Positions 17,328 to 25,817 of a stretch of 64,000 nucleotides of DNA are shown here, piece after piece. The DNA comes from Clostridiales bacterium UBA5888 (GTDB lineage: Bacteria > Bacillota > Clostridia > Oscillospirales > Oscillospiraceae). The DNA lies in NCBI GenBank assembly GCA_002431965.1, contig DJEW01000011.1:71784-135783 (forward strand), read 5' to 3'. Numbering within the stretch: the stretch's first letter is position 1; every line of letters begins with the position of its first letter. The translations under genes were made by a program, and so were the position numbers. The notes beneath the pieces were generated by a model. The model saw only the letters and a program-made list of their open reading frames with translations. It searched no databases and was not told where the DNA came from.

Positions 17328-18695
17328 ATGGATCAACTGACAAGAAGCATCAGGCGGATTTCTGACAGCATCTGGACGCAGCTGACCGTTGCGGCTGTGA
17401 TAACGGCGGTTTTTATGCTGTTCGTTTACAAGACAGCACCCTCACTTGACCTGTGGTGGGCAAGACCGGCAGCACTGCTGTTCAGTGGCATATTTGCGCT
17501 TGCATTGGTGCTGGTCATTGCGATACGCAGATTTAATGCACTTGAGCTGCTTGGTACGGCGGCGTGCGTTGGATGTGCGATATATGCGCGTGTCGCGCTG
17601 CTTCCGTTTGAGTCGGGCGACTTCACACAGTACCTGCTGCAATGGTTCAAGGAGCTTGGCTCATTGTCCGTCAAAGACGCGCTGAGCACGCCGATAGGCA
17701 ACTATAACTTGCCGTATATCTATTACCTCACCATACTCTCACGCTTCAATGCGGAGAGCCTTGTGCACATAAAGGCGTTCTCATGCCTTTTTGACGTAAT
17801 AATGGCATATGCGGTGATGCGTCTTGCCATGACAGAGGTGGAGGACAAGCGCTTGCAGCTTGCCGCGTATATCATTGTGCTGCTGTCACCGACGGTGATG
17901 ATAGACAGCGCGATGTGGGCGCAGTGCGATTCGGTGTACACGGCGCTGTGTATAATATCCGCATTCGCGGCGGTGAGAGGGCGCGGTCGGCTGTGCGCGA
18001 TAAGCTGGACGGCGGCGTTCTGCTTCAAGCTGCAGGCGGTGTTCATCCTGCCCGCTCTTGCAGCGGCACTTTTTATGGGCAAGGTCAAGCCCAAGCATCT
18101 GCTGTGGATCCCGGCAGTATATTTTATTTCCATTCTGCCGGCGCTTATTGCCGGACGCAGCCTTGCCGACTGCCTGAATATCTACACCAATCAGGTCGGG
18201 TACTATAAGGGGCTGTTTTTCAATGCGCCGACCGTATGGCGTTTCTTCGGCGATGCGCAGATACCGGAGCTGACCAATATGTCTGTATATCCTGCGATGG
18301 GAGCGCTGATACTGTTTACGCTGTATGCCATAAGCGCAGTGAAGAGTATGGACAATAATAAGCTTATCAGCCTCTTTTTCATTTCTGCACTGCTTGCCGC
18401 ATTTCTTCTGCCGCGCATGCACGAAAGGTATTTCTACATGGCGGAGGTGCTCTCCATAGCATACTTCACATGTGACAGGAGAAAATGGTATGTCCCCGCG
18501 ATACTCACAGCGGCATCGCTGTCGAGTTATATGGAATACTTTCTCGTGTATTCCATGTCTTCATATGAAGAGTACATGGCGAAGACAGTCGGAATAAAGC
18601 CGGTGTATTTTGCCGCAGCCATACTTGTCATACTGGCAATGGAGGGACGGGCGCTCTTTGGCGGGACAGTAAGGACAAGCGAAAATCTGGAGTGA
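17328..18695 (+). CDS. GT-C membrane mannosyltransferase-like protein (Gpi18-like)
   Basis: The 455-residue polytopic protein has SGDFTQYLLQWFKELG in the first outer loop, MIDSAMWAQCDSVYTAL in the middle and MHERYFYMAEVLSI near the end. These match the acidic loop and the DSxxWxQxD and HERYF blocks of Gpi18/PIG-V-like and ALG-like GT-C enzymes. It should transfer a hexose from a polyprenyl-phosphate donor. A GGTGG ribosome site precedes the ATG. The SpoVB-like flippase follows after 22 bases, so the two probably act on the same lipid-linked product. No convincing promoter was found. Confidence 0.75.
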   Translation: MDQLTRSIRRISDSIWTQLTVAAVITAVFMLFVYKTAPSLDLWWARPAALLFSGIFALALVLVIAIRRFNALELLGTAACVGCAIYARVALLPFESGDFTQYLLQWFKELGSLSVKDALSTPIGNYNLPYIYYLTILSRFNAESLVHIKAFSCLFDVIMAYAVMRLAMTEVEDKRLQLAAYIIVLLSPTVMIDSAMWAQCDSVYTALCIISAFAAVRGRGRLCAISWTAAFCFKLQAVFILPALAAALFMGKVKPKHLLWIPAVYFISILPALIAGRSLADCLNIYTNQVGYYKGLFFNAPTVWRFFGDAQIPELTNMSVYPAMGALILFTLYAISAVKSMDNNKLISLFFISALLAAFLLPRMHERYFYMAEVLSIAYFTCDRRKWYVPAILTAASLSSYMEYFLVYSMSSYEEYMAKTVGIKPVYFAAAILVILAMEGRALFGGTVRTSENLE

Positions 18696-18717
18696 ATCTC
18701 TCATAAGGAGGAGAGCG

Positions 18718-20364
18718 ATGGCAGGGAAAAAGGGTCAGAATTATATGCACGGCGCGGCGATACTCACCGTCGGCGTGATAATAATGAAAATACTGGGCTT
18801 TATATACAAAATACCGCTCGGCAACATCCTCGGCGACGAGGGGTACTCGATGTTCACGAGTGCCTACAGCATTTATTTCATCTTCTTCACGCTTGCGACC
18901 GCAGGTCTGCCGGTGGCGCTGTCGCGCCTCGTGGCGGAGGCGGACGCCAACGGACGGGCAAAGCAGGAGGAGAAGACGTTCCGCGTCGCGCGCGCGACGT
19001 TCTTCGTGATCGGTCTTGTGTTCGCGCTCATCATGTTCCTCTTCCCGGACTGGCTCGCGGCGGTATACCTTGAAAACCCTGACGCCGCGCTCAGTATAAA
19101 GGCAATGAGCCCGGCGATACTCCTTGTGTGCATAGTGTCCGCATACCGCGGATACTGCCAGGGCAACGGCAACATGATCCCCACAACGGTGGACGAGGTG
19201 CTGGAGGTGCTGTTCAAGGTCATCTCCGGGCTTATAATCGCGTATGCCGCGGTGAAGGCGGGGCTTGGGCGTCCGGTCGGCTCGGCGGGCGCGGTGCTGG
19301 GCGTTTCTATCGGTTCGGTCGTGTCGCTGGCGTATATGATCATTTACAAGCGCCGCAACTATGACATTCTCTCAGCACCCTATTCCGCGGGCATCGTCGA
19401 TGCGGACGACACGCCGGAGGACGACGGGCTTGTTGACTCAACCGGAAAGATAATCCATGATATACTCACCATCGGCGTTCCAATTGCGCTTGGCGCGTGC
19501 ATCATGGCAATACTCAACAGCGTCGATTCCAAGCTCTGTATGAACCGCTTGCAGTCCGCCGCCGGGTTCAGCTATTATCAGGCGAAGGTGCTCTACGGCG
19601 TGTACGGCAAGGCGCAGACGCTCTTCAACCTGCCGGCGGCGTTCATCACGCCGCTGACCATTGCGATAGTCCCGGCAATCTCCGGGGCGATCGCGCGCCG
19701 CGCCAAGGGCGAGGCGGCGAAGATATCCGAGGGCTCGATGCGCATATCCGCAGTCATCAGCCTGCCGATGGGCGTGGGGCTGATGGTGCTGAGCGAGGCG
19801 ATAATGAATGTGCTCTACCCCAACAGCAACGCCGCAGGTCCGGGGCTGCTGTGCATAATGGGCGCGGCGAGCTTTTTTGTGTGCATGGTGCTGATGGAAA
19901 ACGCTGTTCTGCAGGCGTCCGGCAAGGAAAAGCTGACGATGATAACGATGATCTCGGGCGGGTGTGTGAAGATCGCGGTGAACTGGTTTCTCGTAGCAAG
20001 ACCCGAAATAAATATTTACGGCGCGCCGGTCGGCACGCTTGTGAGCTACATGGCGATGGCGGCGCTCAACTATGTATTTATGTGCCGCACGCTCGACGAC
20101 AGACCGAGACTGTTTCAGGTTTTTGCCCGCCCGCTCGCGGCAAGCGTGCTGATGGGATTGACCGCCTGGGCGATATACGGGCTGTGCGCGCGCTTCATCG
20201 GCGCGGCGGACTGGCTGGGCACGGCGGTGTGCATGATGATAGCAGTGATCGCGGCGGTCGCGGTATATGCGGCGTCCGCGGTATGCCTGAGAGCCGTCGT
20301 GAAAGAAGATCTCGCACTTATACCGGGCGGTGACAGAATTGGCAAATTACTCCATTTGCGCTGA
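18718..20364 (+). CDS. SpoVB/YtgP-like MOP-family lipid flippase
   Basis: This 548-residue protein with about 14 hydrophobic helices begins with ILTVGVIIMKILGFIYKIPLG, shortened here in meaning to the typical first helix of the SpoVB/MurJ branch of the MOP superfamily. It has the conserved YSIYFIFFTLATAGLPVALS region in helix two. Members flip lipid II or lipid-linked oligosaccharides across the membrane. The start has an AAGGAGGAG ribosome site 5 bases upstream. It follows a GT-C transferase closely. Whether it is a lipid II flippase or a polysaccharide exporter cannot be told from sequence alone. Confidence 0.85.
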   Translation: MAGKKGQNYMHGAAILTVGVIIMKILGFIYKIPLGNILGDEGYSMFTSAYSIYFIFFTLATAGLPVALSRLVAEADANGRAKQEEKTFRVARATFFVIGLVFALIMFLFPDWLAAVYLENPDAALSIKAMSPAILLVCIVSAYRGYCQGNGNMIPTTVDEVLEVLFKVISGLIIAYAAVKAGLGRPVGSAGAVLGVSIGSVVSLAYMIIYKRRNYDILSAPYSAGIVDADDTPEDDGLVDSTGKIIHDILTIGVPIALGACIMAILNSVDSKLCMNRLQSAAGFSYYQAKVLYGVYGKAQTLFNLPAAFITPLTIAIVPAISGAIARRAKGEAAKISEGSMRISAVISLPMGVGLMVLSEAIMNVLYPNSNAAGPGLLCIMGAASFFVCMVLMENAVLQASGKEKLTMITMISGGCVKIAVNWFLVARPEINIYGAPVGTLVSYMAMAALNYVFMCRTLDDRPRLFQVFARPLAASVLMGLTAWAIYGLCARFIGAADWLGTAVCMMIAVIAAVAVYAASAVCLRAVVKEDLALIPGGDRIGKLLHLR

Positions 20365-20412
20365 GTTTCGGGCTGATTTTTCAAAAAAACCACATTTAGA
20401 GGGAAAAATCTC

Positions 20413-20441
20413 TTGATATTGCCGCGGAAATGTGCTAAATT
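20413..20441 (+). promoter_or_regulatory. Promoter of hup, with leader hairpin downstream
   Basis: TTGATA (20413-20418), 17 bases, TAAATT (20436-20441). The leader of about 110 bases contains a two-part stem (ATGAGT with ACTCAT, CTGCC with GGCAG, 20484-20517) without a T run, possibly an RNA-stabilising element. Confidence 0.65.
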
Positions 20442-20559
20442 CTACGTGCGGCTTTTGGGGATGCCTGAGACCGCATACAAAAAATGAGTATTCTGCCGGT
20501 TTTTCGGGCAGACTCATCATATCATGGCTGTTGCCATATATTTTTAGGAGGAATATGTA

Positions 20560-20835
20560 ATGAATAAGACCGAACTTATAGCTGCTGTTGCAGAGAAGGC
20601 CGGCATGTCCAAGAAGGACAGCGAGAAGGCAGTCAACGCCGTTTTTGAATCCATCACCGCAGCCCTCACCGAGGGCGACAAGGTCCAGCTCGTCGGCTTC
20701 GGCACTTTTGAAGTCAAGGAGCGCGGCGCCCGCGTTGGCCGCAACCCCAGAACCAAGGAAGAGATCGAGATCCCCGCAAGCCGCGTTCCCGCGTTCAAGG
20801 TCGGCAAGGCTCTCAAGGATGCAGTCGCAAAGTAA
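20560..20835 (+). CDS. hup: HU-family DNA-binding protein
   Basis: The 91-residue protein matches HU along its whole length: [20 protein letters not shown] at the start, the [18 protein letters not shown] beta-arm region with the DNA-intercalating proline in RNPRT, and [13 protein letters not shown] at the end. It bends and compacts DNA as a dimer. Codon choice is notably biased, as expected for an abundant protein. An AGGAGG ribosome site lies before the ATG. It has its own promoter and a terminator before rqcP. Confidence 0.97.
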   Translation: MNKTELIAAVAEKAGMSKKDSEKAVNAVFESITAALTEGDKVQLVGFGTFEVKERGARVGRNPRTKEEIEIPASRVPAFKVGKALKDAVAK

Positions 20836-20863
20836 TTCAGAAAATCTCTGATCGAAAAACTGC

Positions 20864-20899
20864 CAGCAGCGAGGTTGAAAGATCCCGCTGCTGTTTTTT
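20864..20899 (+). terminator. Terminator between hup and rqcP
   Basis: CAGCAGCG (20864-20871) pairs with CGCTGCTG (20886-20893), followed by six T. Partial read-through would give the lower rqcP expression expected. Confidence 0.88.
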
Positions 20900-20911
20900 A
20901 GAGGACGGAAA

Positions 20912-21154
20912 ATGAGACTGGACAAATACTTAAAGGTCTCCCGGCTGATAAAGCGGCGCACCGTGGCAAACGAGGCGTGCGACGGAGACAGAGTGACCGT
21001 CAACGGCAGACAGGTGAAAGCCAGCTATCAGGTCAAGACAGGGGACGTTATAGAGATCGCCTTCGGGCAGCGCACGCTTAAGGTCGAGGTCACGCAGATA
21101 AGCGAGACCGCCAGCAAGGCGGACGCCCCGGCAATGTACAGGGAAATAGAGTAA
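20912..21154 (+). CDS. rqcP: S4-domain RNA-binding protein RqcP (YabO-like)
   Basis: The 80-residue protein is almost entirely an S4 RNA-binding domain (MRLDKYLKVSRLIKRRTVAN). In Firmicutes the protein of this size encoded beside hup is RqcP, which works with RqcH in adding alanine tails to nascent chains on stalled 50S subunits. Hsp15 (HslR) is the alternative name for a similar fold, but the neighbourhood favours RqcP. The ATG follows GAGGACGGAA. It is probably expressed by read-through of the hup terminator. Confidence 0.85.
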   Translation: MRLDKYLKVSRLIKRRTVANEACDGDRVTVNGRQVKASYQVKTGDVIEIAFGQRTLKVEVTQISETASKADAPAMYREIE

Positions 21155-21160
21155 ACAATG

Positions 21161-21190
21161 AAAGCCTCCCGCGGCGAGCGGGAGGCTTTT
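21161..21190. terminator. Bidirectional terminator after rqcP
   Basis: AAAGCCTCCCGC (21161-21172) pairs with GCGGGAGGCTTT and is followed by TT; it also faces the leftward P-loop gene. Confidence 0.85.
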
Positions 21191-21215
21191 GCGTAACAGC
21201 GTATAAGGTTATATA

Positions 21216-21629
21216 TCAGAGCAGGAACTTTTTCAGCGCTTCGGGAACGGTCTCGGGATCGGCGGAGACGCTGATGAAAAACTCTATCTTCTCCGCCTCG
21301 GCGAAGCCGTCGAGCCAGGAGATGAACGCGGCAAGCGCGTCCTCCGACTTGTCGCCGACGAGTTTATAGAAATTGTCTATGTAAAAATGCGTGATGTCAT
21401 AATTGCCGGCGTGAATGCCGCAGATGAGTCCCTTGAGGAACTCATAGGTGCCGACGTCATAAGTGCCGGCGTCGATAAGACGAGCCTGATAGGGGATGTC
21501 ATAGGTGAGCTTGCGCTCCTTTTCGATAACAACGACGTCGCCGTTGCCCTCGTCCACTGCCTTGCGCACAAGGTCAACCAGTTTCTTCGTCTTTCCTGAG
21601 CCCTTCAGACCCATAATAAGCTTGACCAT
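21216..21629 (-). CDS. Small P-loop ATPase-like protein of unknown function
   Basis: Read from the ATG at 21629 the protein has 137 residues and starts MVKLIMGLKGSGKTKKLVD, with a Walker A motif at residues 7-14. A hydrophobic Walker B-like strand (THFYIDNFYKL) follows in the second half. No helicase or kinase signature is visible. It may be a nucleotide-binding switch, but I do not recognise a function. The frame extends upstream, but the ribosome site AAAGGGAG fits only the 21629 start. It is monocistronic with its own promoter. Confidence 0.7.
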   Translation of the reverse strand: MVKLIMGLKGSGKTKKLVDLVRKAVDEGNGDVVVIEKERKLTYDIPYQARLIDAGTYDVGTYEFLKGLICGIHAGNYDITHFYIDNFYKLVGDKSEDALAAFISWLDGFAEAEKIEFFISVSADPETVPEALKKFLL

Positions 21630-21714
21630 TTCGACCACGCTCCCTTTCGTTTCAATGTTTTGGGGTTTTGCCGGGCGCTTCCGTTCAGGCAGCGCCCATT
21701 TATTCTTTATATTC

Positions 21715-21743
21715 AGCATATCATTTTTTAGCGAAAAGGGCAA
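21715..21743 (-). promoter_or_regulatory. Promoter of the small P-loop gene, with leader hairpin
   Basis: On the minus strand TTGCCC (21743-21738), 17 bases, TATGCT (21720-21715). The leader contains a 7-bp stem GGGCGCT with AGCGCCC (21673-21697). Together with the promoter at 21845 this explains the 330-base gap 21630-21959, which holds no gene that I can see. Confidence 0.5.
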
Positions 21744-21844
21744 TAGGGGAGTTGTTAATTTTATTTTACAAAAATGCATTATAGGAGCAGGGTAAACCTT
21801 TAGACAAATTGGGAAAATTGCATAGAAAAACTGCTGATATTTTC

Positions 21845-21873
21845 TTGACGTGCCAGACACAATGTGTTAACAT
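21845..21873 (+). promoter_or_regulatory. Promoter of the 2-hydroxyacyl-CoA dehydratase operon
   Basis: TTGACG (21845-21850), a 17-base spacer, TAACAT (21868-21873). The leader is about 80 bases. Confidence 0.6.
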
Positions 21874-21959
21874 TTTATTAAGCGTACTTTGAACAGGTGT
21901 CGGTATGCATAAACAGGACGCATACGCAGACAACCAATACAATAAAAGAGGTGTATCGC

Positions 21960-23144
21960 TTGAAAGATCTAAAGCATCTTATTTACTTTGAGAACCTGCT
22001 TCAGGATGCACAGAACGAGCTTGTGACGAAGGCCGTTGAAGAAGGCAGGCACGCGCTTGGCTACAATTGCTTCTACGTTCCCGAACCGCTTCTCAATCTG
22101 CCCGGCTGTTTTTCCAGCCGCCTGCGCGCTCCCCGCTGCACTTCCACGGATCTGGCAAACTACTACATGACCACACGCACCTGCCCCTATGTCCGCTCCA
22201 TCCTTGAGCGCGCGATCGAGGGCGGCTACAACTATCTCGAGGCTCTGTTCGGCTGCGAGTGCTGCGCCGCGATGGAGCGCATGGAGACGCACTTTGAGCT
22301 TATCCACCCCGTGAAGAACGACAAGTTCTTCCTCACGATCTTCGACCCTCCCATGAAGGGCGACAAGACCAACCTTGACTACTACAAGGTCGAGCTTGAG
22401 CACAAGGTCGTGGACAAGCTCGCCGAGCGCGGCGTTGACGTGTCCGAGGACGCAATGCGCGCGGCAATTGCCGACCATAACGAGATCAGCCGCATCATCA
22501 CCGAGATCGGCGATTTCCGAAAGCTCGGCAATCCGCCCATCACCGGCTATGAGTTCCACGTCATCCAGCTTGTGAGCGAGGTGTGCCCGCATTACCTCAT
22601 CAAGCCCTACCTTGAAGAGACGCTGGAGGAGATAAAGACCCGCGAGCCGGAGGAGAAATTCCCGTTCCGCGCAAGAGTTGCTCTTGTCGGCTCGGAAATC
22701 GACGACCCCGACTTCACAAAGCTCATCGAGAGCTGCGGCGCGATGGTCGTGGCTGATCGCTACTGCTTCGGCTCTATCCCCGGACGCGAGCAGATAGAGA
22801 TCAGGGACGGTGAGACCGCTTTTGACGCCATCTGCCGCCACTATCTCGAGGTCAGCCAGTGCGCCCGCTTCATGGACGGCTTGAAGATAGAGCAGCGCCA
22901 CGCCGAGGTCGCGCGCATCACGCGCGAATATAAGGCGGACGGCATAATCTATGAGAACATGAAGTTCTGCGAGTTCTGGAGCTACGAGAAGGTCCTTGCT
23001 TCCCACATCTTCACAAACGAGCTGAACATCCCCTGCTGCACGATAGAAAAGGAATACGCGCTCGGCGCTGTCGGTCAGCTGCGCACCCGCTTCCAGGCGT
23101 TCATAGAAGCGCTGGAGATCAAGAACATTCAGGGAGGTAAGTGA
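21960..23144 (+). CDS. 2-hydroxyacyl-CoA dehydratase family subunit (HgdB/BcrC-like), smaller subunit
   Basis: The 394-residue protein belongs to the HgdB/BcrC/HadC family, whose members hold a [4Fe-4S] cluster and remove water from 2-hydroxyacyl-CoA by ketyl-radical chemistry in amino-acid fermentation. Conserved cysteines sit in TTRTCPYVRS, FGCECCAAME and, near the end, ENMKFCEFWSYEK, the usual cluster position. I chose a TTG start at 21960 because AAAGAGGTG lies 6 bases before it and the protein then begins like its relatives. The larger subunit follows at once. No activator (HgdC-type ATPase) or CoA-transferase gene is nearby, so the exact reaction is open. Confidence 0.85.
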   Translation: MKDLKHLIYFENLLQDAQNELVTKAVEEGRHALGYNCFYVPEPLLNLPGCFSSRLRAPRCTSTDLANYYMTTRTCPYVRSILERAIEGGYNYLEALFGCECCAAMERMETHFELIHPVKNDKFFLTIFDPPMKGDKTNLDYYKVELEHKVVDKLAERGVDVSEDAMRAAIADHNEISRIITEIGDFRKLGNPPITGYEFHVIQLVSEVCPHYLIKPYLEETLEEIKTREPEEKFPFRARVALVGSEIDDPDFTKLIESCGAMVVADRYCFGSIPGREQIEIRDGETAFDAICRHYLEVSQCARFMDGLKIEQRHAEVARITREYKADGIIYENMKFCEFWSYEKVLASHIFTNELNIPCCTIEKEYALGAVGQLRTRFQAFIEALEIKNIQGGK

Positions 23145-23146
23145 GG

Positions 23147-24754
23147 ATGAAAATCACAGACAAGCTTATTGCTTCCATAGACAAAAAGCTTGAACGCTTT
23201 GACCCCATATGGCAGGCGGAGCACGGCGTGGGCGGTCAGCGCAGCCGTTACTATGACAAGACCGGCGTTGCCAAATGGCGCGAGTGGCGCGGCGTGAAGG
23301 ACACGTTTTATGATTATACCCAGTGGCTCAATAACCTTCTGAGTATGGTGCAGATGGTCGCCTCCGCGCCCATTCCGTGTCTCAAGGGCTTCTGGGAATA
23401 CCGCTGGATGGGCTCGTATCTGGGCACGTTCATGTTCATCGACCGCCTTTTTGAGGGCTACCGCGGCTACGAGCTGCGCATCGCGCACCTGAATATGCAC
23501 GCTATAGTCCAGAGCCTCACCAAGCGCATCGCAATGGTGCTTGCAAACGACAGGCGCCTCGGCGGAGGACCGCTGACGGATAAGTTCATTCCGTTTGACG
23601 AGGTGCTGCCGCCGCTGTTCCTTACGGGCTTCAAGGGGCTTATTCCATTTCCGCTTCAGACTCTGCCGGAATTTATTATATGCGATGTTGACCAGCATAT
23701 AGAGCCGTACTACATAGACGTGGCGGAGTCCTACGGGCTTCCCGCCGACGTGTGCTCCCGCTGCGCGGCGGAGACGGGCGTTGCCATAGACGATGCCTTC
23801 CCCCTCATCGGCAAGGCGTTTCTGACAACGAATATGCCCTGCAACGCATCCGAGTGCACTTCCATGTTCCAGCGCCGCCGCGTCGATCTGCCGGACTTTG
23901 CGGTGACGCTCGCAATGCGCCACAACGAGCCGGAGGCACACCCCTACTCCACGCAGATGCTCAGGGATGCGATCGCATTCGTCGAGCGCGAGTACGGCGT
24001 GAAGTACGACTGGAACGAGCTTTTCAAATATGCAGAGCTCATGAATGAGCAGAACACCATAGAGCTTGAGAAGTGGGATATTTTCAAAACGAAGTACTCC
24101 GCGCTTGTCGGCATCGCCGAGACGCTCTACCGCCTTTATTCCTGGGCGTCCGTCAACGGCACGGATCCGTACTTCAACAAGGTTGACCGCAAGGTCATCA
24201 AGCTCATGCGCAAGGCGTATGAAGAGAATTACCAGCCGTTCGGCGGCAGGACGCGCCACCGCGCGTTCTTGTGGGGACCGTCCGCCGTGTATTACACCGA
24301 CTTCCCGACGTGGATACAGAACTGCTGGGGCATAAACATCGTGCTGAACATGGACTCCACCATGGGGCACAACATGATCAGCACCACCGACCCGGAGCAG
24401 GCGATAAAGGATCTGGCGCTGTTCTCGGAAAAGGCGACGATGCGCCACCATGCCGTCGGCGGCTGGGACAACGTCAACGCCATCTGGGAGTGGGCGAAGA
24501 ACTTTGACTGCGACATGGTGCTCATGAACGACAACATCGCCTGCAAGGGCATGCTCGGCGTTCACGCGCTCATGGAGGAGCAGGCGCGCGATCTCGGCTT
24601 CCATTTCATTTTCATCGAGCATGACCTTGAGGACAGCCGCACCGTCTCCCGCCAGGATATGAGAAACTGCGTCAACAACTATATGTCCGTCGTACTCAAC
24701 GAAAAGCCGCTTGACCCGACCATTGTTGAATTCGACGATTCGCAGGCATACTGA
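23147..24754 (+). CDS. 2-hydroxyacyl-CoA dehydratase family subunit, larger subunit
   Basis: This 535-residue protein is the partner of the preceding subunit and belongs to the same superfamily. The family-like core is recognisable in FRAFLWGPSAVYY-type strands and in the HHAVGGWDN and MLMNDNIACKGML region; one cysteine in NIACKG could help bind a cluster. It is longer than the usual alpha subunit (about 480). The start at 23147 follows a GGGAGGT site located inside the end of the first gene, so translation is coupled. The two subunits should form the dehydratase heterodimer; substrate could be 2-hydroxyglutaryl-, lactyl- or an aromatic hydroxyacyl-CoA. Confidence 0.8.
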   Translation: MKITDKLIASIDKKLERFDPIWQAEHGVGGQRSRYYDKTGVAKWREWRGVKDTFYDYTQWLNNLLSMVQMVASAPIPCLKGFWEYRWMGSYLGTFMFIDRLFEGYRGYELRIAHLNMHAIVQSLTKRIAMVLANDRRLGGGPLTDKFIPFDEVLPPLFLTGFKGLIPFPLQTLPEFIICDVDQHIEPYYIDVAESYGLPADVCSRCAAETGVAIDDAFPLIGKAFLTTNMPCNASECTSMFQRRRVDLPDFAVTLAMRHNEPEAHPYSTQMLRDAIAFVEREYGVKYDWNELFKYAELMNEQNTIELEKWDIFKTKYSALVGIAETLYRLYSWASVNGTDPYFNKVDRKVIKLMRKAYEENYQPFGGRTRHRAFLWGPSAVYYTDFPTWIQNCWGINIVLNMDSTMGHNMISTTDPEQAIKDLALFSEKATMRHHAVGGWDNVNAIWEWAKNFDCDMVLMNDNIACKGMLGVHALMEEQARDLGFHFIFIEHDLEDSRTVSRQDMRNCVNNYMSVVLNEKPLDPTIVEFDDSQAY

Positions 24755-24777
24755 TACGAAAGGAAAGGTCTGAAAGC

Positions 24778-24963
24778 ATGAAGAAATTCCTGGGCTTTCT
24801 TATGAAGCTTATCGGCAGGCTGATACTCATAGGGCTGATCGGCTTTGCCGCCACTTTTGCGCTTTATATGTTCAACGGCGAGAACAAGCTCATCTACTAC
24901 GTTGTGAGACCGCTGCTCAACAAGCACTACGACTCGCAGGTGAGAGACAGAAGAATAGTCTGA
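24778..24963 (+). CDS. Small single-span membrane protein
   Basis: The 61-residue product has a lysine-rich start (MKKFLGFLMKLIGR), one strongly hydrophobic helix and a charged tail (RPLLNKHYDSQVRDRR). A GGAAAGG ribosome site precedes the ATG and the dehydratase stop is only 23 bases upstream, so it looks like the last gene of that operon. I do not recognise the family; it might anchor or stabilise an enzyme, but nothing in the sequence shows that. Confidence 0.65.
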   Translation: MKKFLGFLMKLIGRLILIGLIGFAATFALYMFNGENKLIYYVVRPLLNKHYDSQVRDRRIV

Positions 24964-24981
24964 GCATAGAGAGAATCGGAT

Positions 24982-25012
24982 CGGGTCGGGGAACATGCCC
25001 CGGCCCGGTTTT
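24982..25012 (+). terminator. Terminator of the dehydratase operon
   Basis: CGGGTCGGGG (24982-24991) pairs with CCCCGGCCCG (24998-25007), followed by TTTT at 25009-25012. Confidence 0.75.
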
Positions 25013-25039
25013 CTGCACAGCGAAAGGATGGGAGAGACC

Positions 25040-25750
25040 GTGCACAAAACTTTGACCATAGACGGCGGGCAGATAGAATACACGCTTGAGCGAAAGCGCG
25101 TGAAGAACATCAACCTGCGCGTGAGGAGCGACGCAAGCGTATACGTTTCCGCCCCGCAGCTCGTGCCGATGGCGGCAATAGAGACGATGCTGCGCAAAAA
25201 CGCTGCGTACATAATGCAGCACCGCGCCGCAGCGGAGGCGCGGCTGGAGAGAGTGCGCGATTTCACCGAGGGGCGCGCCGTGCGCATCCTGGGCAGGAGC
25301 TATGCCGTAATATACCGCGCGGGGGCTAAAAACGGCGCGGAGCTTTATGACGGCGCGGTATACGTGACGCTGAGAAACCCCGACGACGCCGACGCCGGTG
25401 CGCGGGCGCTGGAGAAGTGGCTGCGCGCGCTGTGTGCGCAGGAGATAGAGCGCATATGCGAGCGGGTGTACCCGGCGTTTGAAGCGATGGGCGCGGCGTA
25501 CCCGGAGATAAAGCTGCGGCGCATGACGAGCCGGTGGGGCAGCTGCCGCCCAAAAGCGGGCGTGCTGACATTCAACACGGGGCTTATCCACACGGACGAG
25601 GCGTGCATAGAGTATGTCGTGACGCACGAATTCTGCCATTTTATCCACCCGGATCATTCCCCGGCGTTCCATGCGCTGATGACGCGGCTGATGCCCGACT
25701 GGCGCGAGAGAAAAAAGCGCCTGAACGAAACGCCGTTTCCCGGCGTTTGA
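25040..25750 (+). CDS. YgjP-like zinc metallopeptidase (M48 fold, DUF45)
   Basis: The 236-residue protein has the zinc motif HEFCH (about residues 196-200) followed by FIHPDHSPAFHALM, and the preceding RRMTSRWGSCRPKAG stretch that is diagnostic of the YgjP/SprT-like DUF45 group. The catalytic glutamate is within HEFCH. Cellular role is unknown; related SprT proteins act in DNA-protein crosslink removal, but this is only family context. I favour the GTG at 25040, which has GGGAG 5 bases upstream; an ATG at 25028 is the alternative. Confidence 0.85.
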   Translation: MHKTLTIDGGQIEYTLERKRVKNINLRVRSDASVYVSAPQLVPMAAIETMLRKNAAYIMQHRAAAEARLERVRDFTEGRAVRILGRSYAVIYRAGAKNGAELYDGAVYVTLRNPDDADAGARALEKWLRALCAQEIERICERVYPAFEAMGAAYPEIKLRRMTSRWGSCRPKAGVLTFNTGLIHTDEACIEYVVTHEFCHFIHPDHSPAFHALMTRLMPDWRERKKRLNETPFPGV

Positions 25751-25754
25751 GGTA

Positions 25755-25783
25755 TTGCGCCGTGCGTTAAAACATAGTATAAT
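25755..25783 (+). promoter_or_regulatory. Promoter of the PfkB-family kinase gene
   Basis: TTGCGC (25755-25760), 17 bases, TATAAT (25778-25783), starting right after the preceding stop codon. Confidence 0.6.
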
Positions 25784-25817
25784 TCGACAAAATACGACAT
25801 GAAATGAGGGCTCGGCG

